Shown: positions 1 through 7,950, counted from the stretch's first letter. The stretch: 28,868 bases of DNA from JBFMCU01 sp964428225 (GCA_964428225.1 CAYRXS010000057.1:1-28868), one strand, 5' to 3'. Made by a program: numbers and translations. The notes: a model not told the origin generated them from the sequence alone.

Positions 1-10
1 GTAGGGGAAC

Positions 11-112
11 GTGCAGCGTGCAGCGTGCAACGTTGACAACTTGTGCCGCGCTTCTCGTTGCCCGTTGTTCGTTGTCCGTTGTCCGTTGTTCGCTGCTCGA
101 TATTCGCCGCCC
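11..112. repeat. Degenerate 7-base tandem repeats
   Basis: Bases 11-38 divide into four 7-mers (GTGCAGC, GTGCAGC, GTGCAAC, GTTGACA). Bases 57-112 divide into eight consecutive 7-mers, five of which fit GTTGYYC (GTTGCCC, GTTGTTC, GTTGTCC, GTTGTCC, GTTGTTC), followed by more decayed copies. A reading frame runs through them on the plus strand but its product is low-complexity and unlike a protein. The period of seven resembles the short tandemly repeated repetitive sequences known from several bacterial genomes. The same period recurs at 6503-6561. I see no gene in bases 1-304; the rest of that stretch is the upstream region of hsp20. Confidence 0.6.
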
Positions 113-164
113 TCTCCCTCCTCTGCCCATTCTGCCCTATTTACTGCCATAACGACAGGTCATG

Positions 165-259
165 TGAACACAAATGTTCAAATCCTGCCTAAATGGCCGC
201 TTTTCCCTGGCATCCCCGATGCATAAGCACCCAACCAGCGAACGCGGCGTAGTCGCCGC
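165..259. promoter_or_regulatory. Inverted repeats upstream of hsp20
   Basis: Two perfect inverted repeats lie in the leader of hsp20. The first is TGAACA-caaa-TGTTCA at 165-180. The second is GCGGCG-tagt-CGCCGC at 244-259, ending 45 bases before the start codon. The first could be an operator half-site pair; the second could be a small RNA hairpin in the 5' untranslated region. No convincing -35/-10 pair and no CIRCE element were seen. The assignment to hsp20 control rests on position only. Confidence 0.25.
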
Positions 260-304
260 ACTCAAAACAATTAACTGACAGCGTGTTTTTTTGGAGGTGT
301 TACA

Positions 305-748
305 ATGGCTTATTACCCAGCGTTACGGCGTGTCCGGCGGGCTCCGGTAGCTTGGAACGATGTCTTTGGCCGGTTCGATCGTTTGTTTGAATCCGACGGC
401 AGTGGTCGTCTGTCGCTGGCCTGGTCGCCGGTGACTGATGTGCGTGAAGATGAGGATGGCCTAAACGTGGTTGTCGAGCTTCCCGGGATGAGCTCCGAGG
501 ACGTGAACGTGTCCGTTGAGAACGGCATTCTCTCAATTTCGGGTGAAAAGAAGCAGGCGACCGAAGAGGGCGACGCCGAGAGCGAATACCATCTGGTTGA
601 GCGGCGCTACGGCAGCTTCGAGCGCACCTTCAGGCTTCCACGCAGCGTCGATTCCGACAAGGTGAAGGCCAGGTTCGAGAATGGCCTGCTCACCATCGAT
701 CTCCCTAAGGCCGAGAAGGCGAAGAAGAAGCAGATCGAGATCAAATAG
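305..748 (+). CDS. hsp20: Small heat-shock protein, Hsp20/alpha-crystallin family
   Basis: This 147-residue protein is an ATP-independent holdase that binds unfolding proteins in the cytoplasm. The N-terminal 40 residues are Arg- and Trp-containing and begin MAYYPALRRV. An alpha-crystallin domain follows at about 41-138, with the family motif ENGLLTIDLPKAE near its end. The C-terminus carries the IXI motif as IEI, which docks neighbouring subunits in Hsp20 oligomers. Length is normal for class A bacterial Hsp20. The start is fixed by GGAGGTGT four bases before the ATG. The gene converges on the GH65 gene, leaving 16 bases between them, where a GATTGCAATC palindrome (757-766) lies. It appears monocistronic. 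Confidence 0.95.
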   Translation: MAYYPALRRVRRAPVAWNDVFGRFDRLFESDGSGRLSLAWSPVTDVREDEDGLNVVVELPGMSSEDVNVSVENGILSISGEKKQATEEGDAESEYHLVERRYGSFERTFRLPRSVDSDKVKARFENGLLTIDLPKAEKAKKKQIEIK

Positions 749-764
749 GGCGGAAGGATTGCAA

Positions 765-3191
765 TCATCCTCCCTCCACCTCCACGGCCTCACCCGGCTC
801 CACCTTGTACTCCGCTCCGTTCGACTCGAATGCCAAGCCATGCTTGGCCTGTGTCTCGAGTCCAACCCAGAAGCGATCGTGAGTGACCGTTATGGCGATC
901 CACCTCCCTCGGTATTTGATGCTGAGACTGATGCGACGGAAACGGTCGGGCAGGTTGGGTTCGATCGATATGCCATCGTCCGTGATTCCGATTCCGACGT
1001 AGCGGTCGTGCACGATCCCGACACTGCCAGCCATCGATCCTAGATGGATGCCCTCAGCGGTTGTGCCTCCCTGAATGTCTACGAAGTCGCTGCGCAAGGC
1101 TGCGTTGAACAGGTCCCAACTCAGTTCCCTGTCGATGCGGTCTAGCAGGGAGGAGTAGACCATCCGACTGAGCGTGGATCCATGTGATGTGCGCTCGAGG
1201 TAGTAGTGAATGTTTTTCTCGATCGTGTCATCGCCAAATGCGTAACCTAGTTGCTTGAAGATGCGCTCTACTTCGTTGTTGCCGAGGACGTAGAACATCA
1301 TCGTTACGTCCGGTTGTTTCGCTACCATGTACTTGTCCGGCGACGCCCCTTCTGCCTTGAGGATCCTGTCGAGACGTTGTATGTCGCCATACTTCTCCCT
1401 GTAGTCGTCCCAGGGGAACTCCTCCAGATCCTCATAGCCGTCGAACTGACTGATGATGCCGTCGCCATGGAACGGGACAGTCATCTTCTCGGTCATGTCA
1501 CGCCACTGGTCCAGTTCCTCATCGCGGATATCCAAAAGGGCCAGCAGGTCTTTGCGGCGTCCCGGGTGCACCATCTCGAGAGCCATCAGAGCTCTCTCGA
1601 TGCACCAAACCACCATCACGTTGGTGTAGGCGTTGTTGCGGAAGCCGCCTTCCTCGGCACCCTCGTACATCTCGTGATATTCGTCTGGCCCCATCACACC
1701 GTGGATTTCGTATCGCCCCGTTTCCTCGTTCAGGTGCGCGGTGCTGACCCAGTAGCGCACGATCTCGAGGATCATTTCGGCACCGTACCGCTCGAGGAAT
1801 GTTCGACTCCCCGTCATTACGTACTGCTGCCATATGTTGTAGACGATCGCGACGTTGACGTGGCGTTGACGCCGGCTGTTGTCGGGCCCCCACGAGCCGT
1901 CTTTGGGGTTCAAGTGCAAGAACTGAGTTTCCTCTCGTCCGTTGCTGCTGCTCTGCCACGGATACATCGCGCCGCGAAAACCGAACTCCTTGGCGTAGTC
2001 TCGGGCGGCATCGAGTCGGTAAAACCGATACCGCGTCATGGCTTCGCCTATTTCCGGGAACGTTTTGAGGTAGAACGGGAAGATGTAAAGTTCGTCCCAG
2101 AAAATGTGCCCGCGGTACGCTTCGCCATGTAGCCCGCGGGCCGGGGCGCTGGCGTCAATGTTCCTGGTGTTTTCGGATACCGATTGCAGCGAGTGAAAGA
2201 TCTGCAGTCGCATCAAGACGCCTTCGTCGGGCCCGGCGTCGTCTGGATTCGGCTCGCACTCGATGTCGACATCGGCTCGGTCCCAGAGGGAAACCCATGC
2301 GGCGCGGTGCGTACGGAGCAGATCGCCAAACCCGGGGCTGCGGGTGATGGCCAGGCCCGCGTCATGAGATGCTTCGCAGAGCCCGTCGTCTTTTGACGTG
2401 TAAAGAGCAGCAACCTTCTCGACTACGATAGGTGAGCCCAACGTTGCACTGGTCGTGAACAGCTGACCCGTTTCCGCATCGTTTACCGTCGTTTTTGCCG
2501 AAACGTCAGCACCCGAATCAGTTGCGGACACTCGTGTGCGCGCGGCCACGGCAACCTCGAGACGAGACTGCCTCGTCTTGACCAGAACGTAGACTCCATC
2601 CGGATCGACTTCTCCATTTTTGACAACGTCATGGTGTTTCGATTCCAGCTCGCCGTAACGTGCAACGCCAGTATTGGTGACGTTTCCGTCCACCATCGAC
2701 CGTATCTCGATCGTTCCCGACCAGTCCTCGGGGGTGATCCTGTATTCGATTGCTGCGAGGTGCGGCGAATACATGTGCACGAATCGCCTGCTCACCACCG
2801 ACGTGGTTCGGCCGTCCGAATCTCTAATGGTGTACGAGCGTACCAGCACCCCCTCGCGCATATTGAGCTCCCGCCGGTACGACAGGATCTCCATCTTCTC
2901 GAAATCGACCCAATCTCCTCCCTCAGGACGGAACGAGAGGCACAGCCAGTTGGGGAAGTTCACCAGATCTTCATTCTCGATGTCGTGATCGGCGACCTTG
3001 CTGGTGGCGCGGTTGTATCCACTGGCGACATACGTGCCGGGGTAGTGCGTTCCATCTGCGCTCACCTCCTCGGCGGCACCGCGGGTCACGAACTGGCCGT
3101 TCCCCAGCGCGCAGAGGGCCTCACGCACGCCTTCTTTGCCCGGATCGTAGCCTTCCCAAGTCAGGATCCATCTGTCGGTATGCTCGCTCAT
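765..3191 (-). CDS. GH65 family glycoside hydrolase / disaccharide phosphorylase
   Basis: This 808-residue protein belongs to glycoside hydrolase family 65 (kojibiose, trehalose, maltose and nigerose phosphorylases and related trehalases). An N-terminal beta-sandwich (about 1-290) precedes an (alpha/alpha)6 barrel. The barrel has GHIFWDELYIFP near 361 and GPDEYH at 501-506, whose Glu504 matches the general acid of the family. HGSTLS at 670-675 and GGTTAEGIHLG at 708-718 correspond to the phosphate-binding region of the phosphorylases. The ATG is preceded by GAGGGGGT. It lies 6 bases downstream of a beta-phosphoglucomutase-like gene, the classic pairing for phosphorolysis: the disaccharide is split to glucose plus beta-glucose-1-phosphate, which the partner converts to glucose-6-phosphate. 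The exact substrate cannot be read from sequence, and a phosphate-dependent trehalase is an alternative. Confidence 0.9.
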   Translation of the reverse strand: MSEHTDRWILTWEGYDPGKEGVREALCALGNGQFVTRGAAEEVSADGTHYPGTYVASGYNRATSKVADHDIENEDLVNFPNWLCLSFRPEGGDWVDFEKMEILSYRRELNMREGVLVRSYTIRDSDGRTTSVVSRRFVHMYSPHLAAIEYRITPEDWSGTIEIRSMVDGNVTNTGVARYGELESKHHDVVKNGEVDPDGVYVLVKTRQSRLEVAVAARTRVSATDSGADVSAKTTVNDAETGQLFTTSATLGSPIVVEKVAALYTSKDDGLCEASHDAGLAITRSPGFGDLLRTHRAAWVSLWDRADVDIECEPNPDDAGPDEGVLMRLQIFHSLQSVSENTRNIDASAPARGLHGEAYRGHIFWDELYIFPFYLKTFPEIGEAMTRYRFYRLDAARDYAKEFGFRGAMYPWQSSSNGREETQFLHLNPKDGSWGPDNSRRQRHVNVAIVYNIWQQYVMTGSRTFLERYGAEMILEIVRYWVSTAHLNEETGRYEIHGVMGPDEYHEMYEGAEEGGFRNNAYTNVMVVWCIERALMALEMVHPGRRKDLLALLDIRDEELDQWRDMTEKMTVPFHGDGIISQFDGYEDLEEFPWDDYREKYGDIQRLDRILKAEGASPDKYMVAKQPDVTMMFYVLGNNEVERIFKQLGYAFGDDTIEKNIHYYLERTSHGSTLSRMVYSSLLDRIDRELSWDLFNAALRSDFVDIQGGTTAEGIHLGSMAGSVGIVHDRYVGIGITDDGISIEPNLPDRFRRISLSIKYRGRWIAITVTHDRFWVGLETQAKHGLAFESNGAEYKVEPGEAVEVEGG

Positions 3192-3197
3192 CGTGCT

Positions 3198-3962
3198 TTA
3201 CCCCCTCTGTTCCGCGAACCAGCCGTCCATGTTCTCAACCGTGAGCCCCGCCGGGTCAGTGATGACGACATGCGCGCCGGCGTCTTTCAGCGCTTGCGCT
3301 TGATCTCCGTGGGCCAGGCCGACCACAACGCCGAACTCGCCTCGACTGCCTGCCTCTACTCCGGATGCCGCGTCTTCCACAACGAATGCTCTGCTCGGTT
3401 TCAAGTCGAGCAGCTCCGCGCACCGAAGGTAAACGTCGGGATGTGGCTTGCCTCTCATTCCCTCTTCTTCGGCCGTGACACCGTCGACGACTTCGTCGAA
3501 GAGTTCAACCAGCCCCGCAATCCTAATGATATCGCGCGTATTCTTACTCGACGACATCAACCCGATTTTGTGGCCGTCGGCGCGGAGAGCTTTGATGAAG
3601 TCGACGGTGGGGTCGAAAATTCCCACTCCGTCTGTCTCCACCAAATCGCGATAGAACTCGTTCTTGCGGTTGCCGAGCCCGCAAACGGTTTCCATTCTCG
3701 GTGGATCTGAAGGATCGCCAAACGGAAGCTCGATTCCCCGAGATTCAAAAAAACTCTGACAGCCTTGGTATCGGGGTTTGCCGTCGACATAGATGGGATA
3801 GTCGGTATCCATGTCGAAAGGCGCCTGTTCTTTGCCGTTCTTGGCCGACCACTCCAACAAGTACTCGTCGAACATCTTCTTCCATGCGTTGGAATGAACC
3901 ATTGCGGTGTGCGTAACAACACCATCTAGGTCGAAGATGCCGCCATCATAGTGAGCGTGCAC
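3198..3962 (-). CDS. HAD-superfamily beta-phosphoglucomutase-like protein
   Basis: This roughly 254-residue protein is a HAD-superfamily phosphatase/mutase. Motif I is FDLDGVV near the N-terminus, with Asp11 as nucleophile and Asp13 as acid/base if the GTG at 3962 is used. Motif II lies in GLMSSSKNT, the motif III Lys in RGKPHPDVYL, and motif IV in VVEDAASGVEAG. A helical cap domain sits between motifs I and II, as in beta-phosphoglucomutase. It precedes the GH65 gene in the same operon, so interconversion of beta-glucose-1-phosphate and glucose-6-phosphate is the likely role. Two GTG starts are possible: 3962 has AGAGGA just upstream and begins directly at the conserved fold, while 4010 adds 16 residues with a poor ribosome-binding site. 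I prefer 3962. Confidence 0.85.
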   Translation of the reverse strand: MHAHYDGGIFDLDGVVTHTAMVHSNAWKKMFDEYLLEWSAKNGKEQAPFDMDTDYPIYVDGKPRYQGCQSFFESRGIELPFGDPSDPPRMETVCGLGNRKNEFYRDLVETDGVGIFDPTVDFIKALRADGHKIGLMSSSKNTRDIIRIAGLVELFDEVVDGVTAEEEGMRGKPHPDVYLRCAELLDLKPSRAFVVEDAASGVEAGSRGEFGVVVGLAHGDQAQALKDAGAHVVITDPAGLTVENMDGWFAEQRG

Positions 3963-4138
3963 GATATCCTCTTCGATTATTTGCCTGGGACGAGAAACTC
4001 GATGAGCCACAGAGGCGTGGAATTCGGCAGCATCCTTCTTCCTCGGGGCCCAGAATCAACTCACGCCACCAGGACACGGGAAGTCAAGGCTGTTAAATTA
4101 CCGAGTCTGCAAGATACCCAGGGGGAAGTATCGAAGGC

Positions 4139-4966
4139 GTGAACGTACAGGCCAAGCCGTCCGAGGCTCAGGTGTCGGGAGTCGACGGCGAAGCGCGCAA
4201 GCGACAAGACGGTAAGAGACGATCCGGGAAGAAGGAAGTTCGGGCACCTCGTCGAGGACGGCTGTTCAAGTTCTTGTTCCCGGTGACGTCATACATCGTC
4301 ACCAACGTATGCGTTCTGGTGTTTTGGGTCTATCTCTTCGTGTTGAACCGGACGAAAATCGTCGGGCGGCACCACGTGGGAGAAGCAACCAACACGCTCT
4401 TGCTCTCCAACCATCAGTCGATGGTCGACAGCTTTCTGGTAGGGATCGGTGCATACTTTCCGCGTGCGTTGTGGAAACCGCACCTGATACCTTGGAATCC
4501 AGCTGCCGAGGAGAACTTCTTCAAGAATCCGGTACTAGCATGGTTCGCGGACAATTGGAAGTGCATACCAGTAAGAAGAGGACGACGCGACTTCCATGCG
4601 GTGCATCGCATGAGTCAGGTTCTTCCCACAGGAACGATGGTTCTCTTTCCAGAAGGTACTAGGTCACGTGACGGGTCGGTGCTGCCTGGTAGACCAGGGG
4701 TGGGTTTAGTCACCCTTGCGACACGCCCGCGCGTAATCCCTGTAGCGATCGAGGGGATGAACAGGGCGCTGCCGATCGGAAAGGTCATACCGAGGATCTT
4801 CCAACGGATCTCGGTGAGTTATGGACCGCCTATAGACTGTTCGGAGTTCTACGCGATGCCTCGGAACAGGGAGACGACACAACTTCTGGTAGACAAGGCG
4901 ATCGAGGTCATCAGGGGACAGTATACCGAACTACGGCGCGATGCAGGTTTTGCCCCCAAATCTTGA
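4139..4966 (+). CDS. 1-acyl-sn-glycerol-3-phosphate acyltransferase (PlsC-like)
   Basis: This 275-residue membrane acyltransferase of the PlsC/LPLAT family transfers an acyl chain to lysophosphatidic acid or a related lipid acceptor. A Lys/Arg-rich N-terminus (residues 1-45) is followed by one hydrophobic segment (about 46-70). The catalytic HX4D box is NHQSMVD (His92, Asp97). The substrate-binding box FPEGTRSR is at 170-177, and a later VIPVAIEG resembles motif IV. The start is GTG with GGGGGAAG about 10 bases upstream. The gene is divergent from the HAD/GH65 operon and converges on the FmdB-like gene. The long basic N-terminal extension is unusual for PlsC and may aid membrane association. 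The acyl acceptor is not provable here. Confidence 0.88.
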   Translation: MNVQAKPSEAQVSGVDGEARKRQDGKRRSGKKEVRAPRRGRLFKFLFPVTSYIVTNVCVLVFWVYLFVLNRTKIVGRHHVGEATNTLLLSNHQSMVDSFLVGIGAYFPRALWKPHLIPWNPAAEENFFKNPVLAWFADNWKCIPVRRGRRDFHAVHRMSQVLPTGTMVLFPEGTRSRDGSVLPGRPGVGLVTLATRPRVIPVAIEGMNRALPIGKVIPRIFQRISVSYGPPIDCSEFYAMPRNRETTQLLVDKAIEVIRGQYTELRRDAGFAPKS

Positions 4967-4993
4967 GTAGTTGCGGATGTTAGGAACACGAAA

Positions 4994-5017
4994 GGGCCGG
5001 TGCGCGAACACCGGCCC
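4994..5017. terminator. Hairpin between convergent genes, probable bidirectional terminator
   Basis: GGGCCGGTG-cgcgaa-CACCGGCCC forms a perfect 9-bp stem with a 6-base loop, 28 bases after the acyltransferase stop codon. CTCTT follows on the plus strand and TTTCGT on the minus strand, so the T-tracts are weak. Its position between two convergent genes fits a shared terminator. Confidence 0.65.
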
Positions 5018-5040
5018 CTCTTGATCTCGTCTAGATCCGT

Positions 5041-5058
5041 TCGCCCAAACTTGGGCGA
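5041..5058. repeat. 18-base palindrome downstream of the FmdB-like gene
   Basis: TCGCCCAA-ac-TTGGGCGA is a perfect 8-bp inverted repeat with a 2-base centre. It lies 14 bases beyond the stop codon of the minus-strand FmdB-like gene. It may be a second element of the bidirectional terminator region or a protein-binding site. No function can be assigned. Confidence 0.35.
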
Positions 5059-5072
5059 TTGTGTTAGGGTCC

Positions 5073-5282
5073 TCAGCTGAAGCCGGTGGGTCCACACCCA
5101 GCCGACCTGCTCAACGACTCTCTGAAGGCGGAGAGCACGTTAACAACCGAGAATCCACGAGCCACCTTTTCGGATCCGCAGTTCGGGCACTTGGGGCTCA
5201 ATCCCTCCGAGTACTCCGAAATTGAAGCCCGTATGTCAAATGGCTTCTCGCAGTCGTTACAGGTGTATTCGTATGTCGGCAC
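5073..5282 (-). CDS. FmdB family zinc-ribbon protein
   Basis: This 69-residue protein starts MPTYEYTCNDC and has the two-knuckle zinc ribbon CNDC...CPNC typical of the FmdB/CxxC_CxxC_SSSS putative regulatory family. The N-terminal PTYEY signature and the spacing between knuckles are standard. The tail after residue 45 is low in complexity. Family members are small and poorly characterised; the name comes from a gene near a formamidase/amidase cluster and a regulatory role is only presumed. The start is GTG with AGGA about 10 bases upstream. A candidate promoter lies at 5332-5359. It converges on the acyltransferase. Confidence 0.88.
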   Translation of the reverse strand: MPTYEYTCNDCEKPFDIRASISEYSEGLSPKCPNCGSEKVARGFSVVNVLSAFRESLSRSAGCGPTGFS

Positions 5283-5331
5283 GATTGAAAGTCCTGGTTT
5301 CGGATTAAGAACTCAATAATAGCTTTATAGC

Positions 5332-5359
5332 AATATAAAGATGTTATCTCGTTTGTCTA
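5332..5359 (-). promoter_or_regulatory. Candidate sigma-70-type promoter for the FmdB-like gene
   Basis: On the minus strand TAGACA (5359-5354) and TATATT (5337-5332) are separated by 16 bases, each one mismatch from consensus. The predicted transcript start near 5325 gives a leader of about 43 bases before the GTG at 5282. The surrounding sequence is AT-rich compared with the rest of the window. Confidence 0.45.
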
Positions 5360-5374
5360 GTGGTGGATTGCGGT

Positions 5375-5408
5375 AAAAATGCCCCTCAGGGACGCCGAAT
5401 GGCATCCC
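5375..5408 (-). terminator. Candidate terminator after mscS
   Basis: Read on the minus strand, GGGATGCC-attc-GGCGTCCC forms an 8-bp stem with one G-U pair. TGAGGGGCA and then five Ts follow. It lies about 45 bases beyond the mscS stop codon. The gap of nine bases between stem and T-run is longer than usual, so the call is moderate. Confidence 0.4.
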
Positions 5409-5453
5409 CGAAGGGTGGTGAAACACATCGCACTGTCTGGAAACAACGGTTTT

Positions 5454-6296
5454 TTATGCCGCGCTGTCCGGTACCTTGTGCAGATGAACGTCGGTCTGCG
5501 GGTAGGGGATCGAGCAGCCGGAGCTTTCCAACCCTTCCTTTAGCGCGCGTGTGAGATCGAAGTACACACCCCAGTAATCTTCCTTTGTGCACCAAGGGCG
5601 GACCACGAGGTTGACCGACGAATCAGCCAGTTCGCTCACCGCCACCGTCGGAGCGGGATCTTTGAGAACACGTGGTTCGTTTTCGAGCACTCGGTTGATC
5701 GTTTCCATCGCGGCACTAATGTCGTCGTCGTAGGAGATACCCATTACCAGGTCGACTCGGCGCGTGGCATTCGTTGCGTAGTTCTTGATCACTTGCCCCC
5801 AGACAGTACCGTTGGGGAGCACGATCCGGACGTTGTCCGGGGTGTTCAATGTCGTGGTGAAAATACCGACCATATCGACAGCTCCAGCGACACCGGCGGC
5901 CTCGATGAAGTCGCCTGTACGGAACGGTCGGAAGATGAGCAGCATGACACCTGACGCAAAGTTGGCTAGCGTGCCCTGGAGTGCTAGACCAACGGCCAGG
6001 CCGGCCGCACCGAGCACTGCAATCATCGAAGCAGTTTCGATGCCTACCATGCCTAGCACGGCGATCAGTACGAACGCCATAACCAGGTAGTAGGAGAGCG
6101 ACGAGACGAATGGAACGAGCGTCGGATCCATCTTGCCGCGCTCTAGGGCTCTGCGAACGCCCTTTCGTACGGCTTTGGCAATCATGCGTCCAATGACCAA
6201 AACCACCAGGGCGCCAAGGACCTTGAGGCCCCAGTCGGTGATCAATGTGATGATTCGACCAAGCAGATCCTCAAACTGAACTGCCGAGAAGTCCAT
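5454..6296 (-). CDS. mscS: Small-conductance mechanosensitive channel, MscS family
   Basis: This 280-residue inner-membrane channel opens under membrane tension during osmotic downshock and releases solutes. Three hydrophobic segments lie at about 20-42, 63-84 and 90-123. The third contains the pore-lining Gly/Ala-rich helix, including GLALQGTLANFASGVML, which closely parallels E. coli MscS TM3. The FRPFRTGDFIE hinge and a beta domain with VRIVLPNGTVWGQVI follow, then the alpha/beta C-terminal domain. Length is typical (E. coli MscS has 286 residues). AGGAGG lies four bases before the ATG. It is transcribed alone, and a candidate terminator follows. Confidence 0.94.
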   Translation of the reverse strand: MDFSAVQFEDLLGRIITLITDWGLKVLGALVVLVIGRMIAKAVRKGVRRALERGKMDPTLVPFVSSLSYYLVMAFVLIAVLGMVGIETASMIAVLGAAGLAVGLALQGTLANFASGVMLLIFRPFRTGDFIEAAGVAGAVDMVGIFTTTLNTPDNVRIVLPNGTVWGQVIKNYATNATRRVDLVMGISYDDDISAAMETINRVLENEPRVLKDPAPTVAVSELADSSVNLVVRPWCTKEDYWGVYFDLTRALKEGLESSGCSIPYPQTDVHLHKVPDSAA

Positions 6297-6502
6297 AAGA
6301 CCTCCTAATTGATGTCACTAAACAGTGGCATGAAGAGCGTGTTCGATATTCTGGGGCCTGTTTTGCCCTCGGAAGAAAAAACCAGCCTATACTGGAAATT
6401 GCAAGCCTGAATGTTGTTTTGTCGAGGATCGTGTTAAGAGGTCATACGGGTGGAGGGACTCGTTGCGAAGCATACCGAGGCCGCAGGTACACCCCAGGCA
6501 GC

Positions 6503-6561
6503 GAATGCAGAATGAAAAATGCAGAAAGCAGATCAGGCCGTTCTGCACTCTGCACTTCAAA
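6503..6561. repeat. 7-base tandem repeats with inverted arm at composition boundary
   Basis: GAATGCA, GAATGAA, AAATGCA and GAAAGCA run in phase at 6503-6530. The opposite-sense units TTCTGCA and CTCTGCA lie at 6541-6554. TGCAGAA (6520-6526) and TTCTGCA (6541-6547) form a perfect inverted repeat around a 14-base spacer. The array sits where the sequence passes from moderate GC to clearly higher GC, directly before the first gene of the accessory block. The unit length matches the repeats at 11-112 although the sequence differs. Confidence 0.55.
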
Positions 6562-6570
6562 GCTCCCCGA

Positions 6571-7122
6571 ATGTACCGGTCTACTAACCGCCGGAAAACC
6601 CTGGCCGAGCCCGAGGTCTGGTTCCGCATCGTCCACATGGCGCTAAAGGCCTCCAACGGCGCCCCCGTGGCCGCCTACCGCGAACAGACGGTCGAAATCG
6701 CGCTGGGGCCCAAGGGGGCCTTCGAAAACGGCAACATCGGCACCCTGACGCGCCGTGTGCTCGCCGACCGGGTCGTGAGCGCCGTGCCGCCGCCCAGGGG
6801 CAAGCCCAAGCCGCCCAGGGAGCCCAAGACGCCCCGGGTGGTCGAGCTGCTCCGCAAGGCCCTCGAGTGGGAGGCCCTAATCGAGTCCGGCGAGGTGCCC
6901 GATCAGGCCGCCATCGCCCGCCGGGAGGGCATTACCCGCGCCCGGGTGACGCAGGTCATGAGCCTGCTGCGCCTGGACTCCGCGATCCGGCAGCACATCC
7001 TGTCCATGCCCGACGCGGTCCGCCGCCCGGCGATCACCGAGCGGGCGCTGCGGCCCATCGCGCAGCTGGAACCACCACGAGGACAACTGCACGCGTTCGA
7101 ACAACTGATCGGCCAGCGTTGA
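6571..7122 (+). CDS. Hypothetical protein with ParB/KorB-like helix-turn-helix
   Basis: A protein of about 183 residues is read from the ATG at 6571; an ATG at 6463 would add 36 residues that cross the 7-base repeats and look non-coding. The middle is Pro/Lys-rich, roughly residues 60-90. The C-terminal half contains QAAIARREGITRARVTQVM, a helix-turn-helix like those of ParB/KorB DNA-binding domains, followed by helices rich in Arg and Leu. Similar small HTH proteins are known to me as companions of site-specific recombinases, but no recombinase is visible here. No ribosome-binding site precedes any candidate start, so it may be a 5'-truncated remnant at an insertion boundary. It ends 3 bases from the convergent tcmP gene with no terminator between. 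Confidence 0.55.
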   Translation: MYRSTNRRKTLAEPEVWFRIVHMALKASNGAPVAAYREQTVEIALGPKGAFENGNIGTLTRRVLADRVVSAVPPPRGKPKPPREPKTPRVVELLRKALEWEALIESGEVPDQAAIARREGITRARVTQVMSLLRLDSAIRQHILSMPDAVRRPAITERALRPIAQLEPPRGQLHAFEQLIGQR

Positions 7123-7125
7123 TTC

Positions 7126-7950
7126 CTATCCCATCTTGGCGAAGCTCCCGAAGATGGCGTCTGCAATCTTAACCCCTGTTCGGTTATGACCAGCGAAAAC
7201 CAGGCAGTAAAGGGGAGCATTCTTGCTATTCGTCATCAGTACAGGCACGGTACAATGTGGGAAGATCTCCTTCAGACGGTTCTGGAACCGGTGCCCCAGA
7301 TCCTTGCCTGACTGCTTTATCCTTACTGTCTCTGGCCCAAACAAAGTTTGCTCTTCCTCATAGAGTTCGGCTTCCCAGTCCGTGCCCCAGAAGCGATCCA
7401 TTCGCCTACGTACGGATGGGGAAATATCCTCCTTCCGGCGCAGCCGCACGTTCCGGTTGATCGCCATGACCGAGAAATTGAGGAACACCTCGATGGTCCC
7501 AGCACGGGAAACTTCCTCGAGGGTACTCCATTCCAGCTCCATCCCGAAAGGATCGAGGAAGGCGATTGCCCGTTTGTAACTCTTCAGCGGAAGGGCAGGG
7601 ACTATCTTCGTGCGCAGCATTTCATTGCAGTCGCCGGGGTAGATCTCGATTTCGTGGTTGGGAAACTCCCTGCGCAGCCTTTCGAGCTTCTTGATCCTCC
7701 AATTCGAACTCTCGATGAAATGGTACTTCGTGAATGGAGAGGGAAGTTCAACTGCTACCCGCGGAGAACCGGCGACGTACTGTTGCTCATCCCGCGTTTT
7801 CGGCTTTCCAGTCCCAGCGAAACCATCGATGTACTCGTAGCCCTTGCACCAGCTCTGCTTCTTGAGAACCGTGACATAGGCCTCGAGGTACTTACGCAAG
7901 AGGTTGAGCTTATCAATGGACCAACTGCCGATCGTGTCATCCCGCTCCAT
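7126..7950 (-). CDS. tcmP: Three-Cys-motif partner protein TcmP
   Basis: This 274-residue protein fits the TcmP family, named for its regular pairing with three-Cys-motif proteins. The N-terminus has WSIDKLNLLRKYLEAY. YIDGFAGTGKP at 40-50 resembles the glycine loop of a Rossmann-fold methyltransferase, YPGDCNE follows at 104-110, and AIAFLDPFGMEL near 129-139 sits where the D/NPPY-type motif would be. These suggest a nucleotide- or SAM-binding fold, but no activity has been proven to my knowledge. Its ATG overlaps the stop codon of the DUF5131 gene (TAATG), so the two are translationally coupled. It is the last gene of the defence-like operon and may be an accessory two-gene module appended to the main system. 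Confidence 0.85.
   Translation of the reverse strand: MERDDTIGSWSIDKLNLLRKYLEAYVTVLKKQSWCKGYEYIDGFAGTGKPKTRDEQQYVAGSPRVAVELPSPFTKYHFIESSNWRIKKLERLRREFPNHEIEIYPGDCNEMLRTKIVPALPLKSYKRAIAFLDPFGMELEWSTLEEVSRAGTIEVFLNFSVMAINRNVRLRRKEDISPSVRRRMDRFWGTDWEAELYEEEQTLFGPETVRIKQSGKDLGHRFQNRLKEIFPHCTVPVLMTNSKNAPLYCLVFAGHNRTGVKIADAIFGSFAKMG

Noticed and set aside
11..112. CRISPR array
   Set aside because: The units are 7 bases long, contiguous and degenerate, with no spacers and no cas genes.
165..180. LexA/SOS box
   Set aside because: The inverted repeat has GAAC and GTTC separated by six bases, while the Gram-positive SOS box needs four.
11..226. 71-residue frame at the left edge
   Set aside because: It is translated 7-base repeat followed by non-coding leader.
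1251..2132. 293-residue plus-strand open frame inside the GH65 gene
   Set aside because: It lies opposite the GH65 catalytic domain, is His/Val/Leu-rich and has no family pattern.
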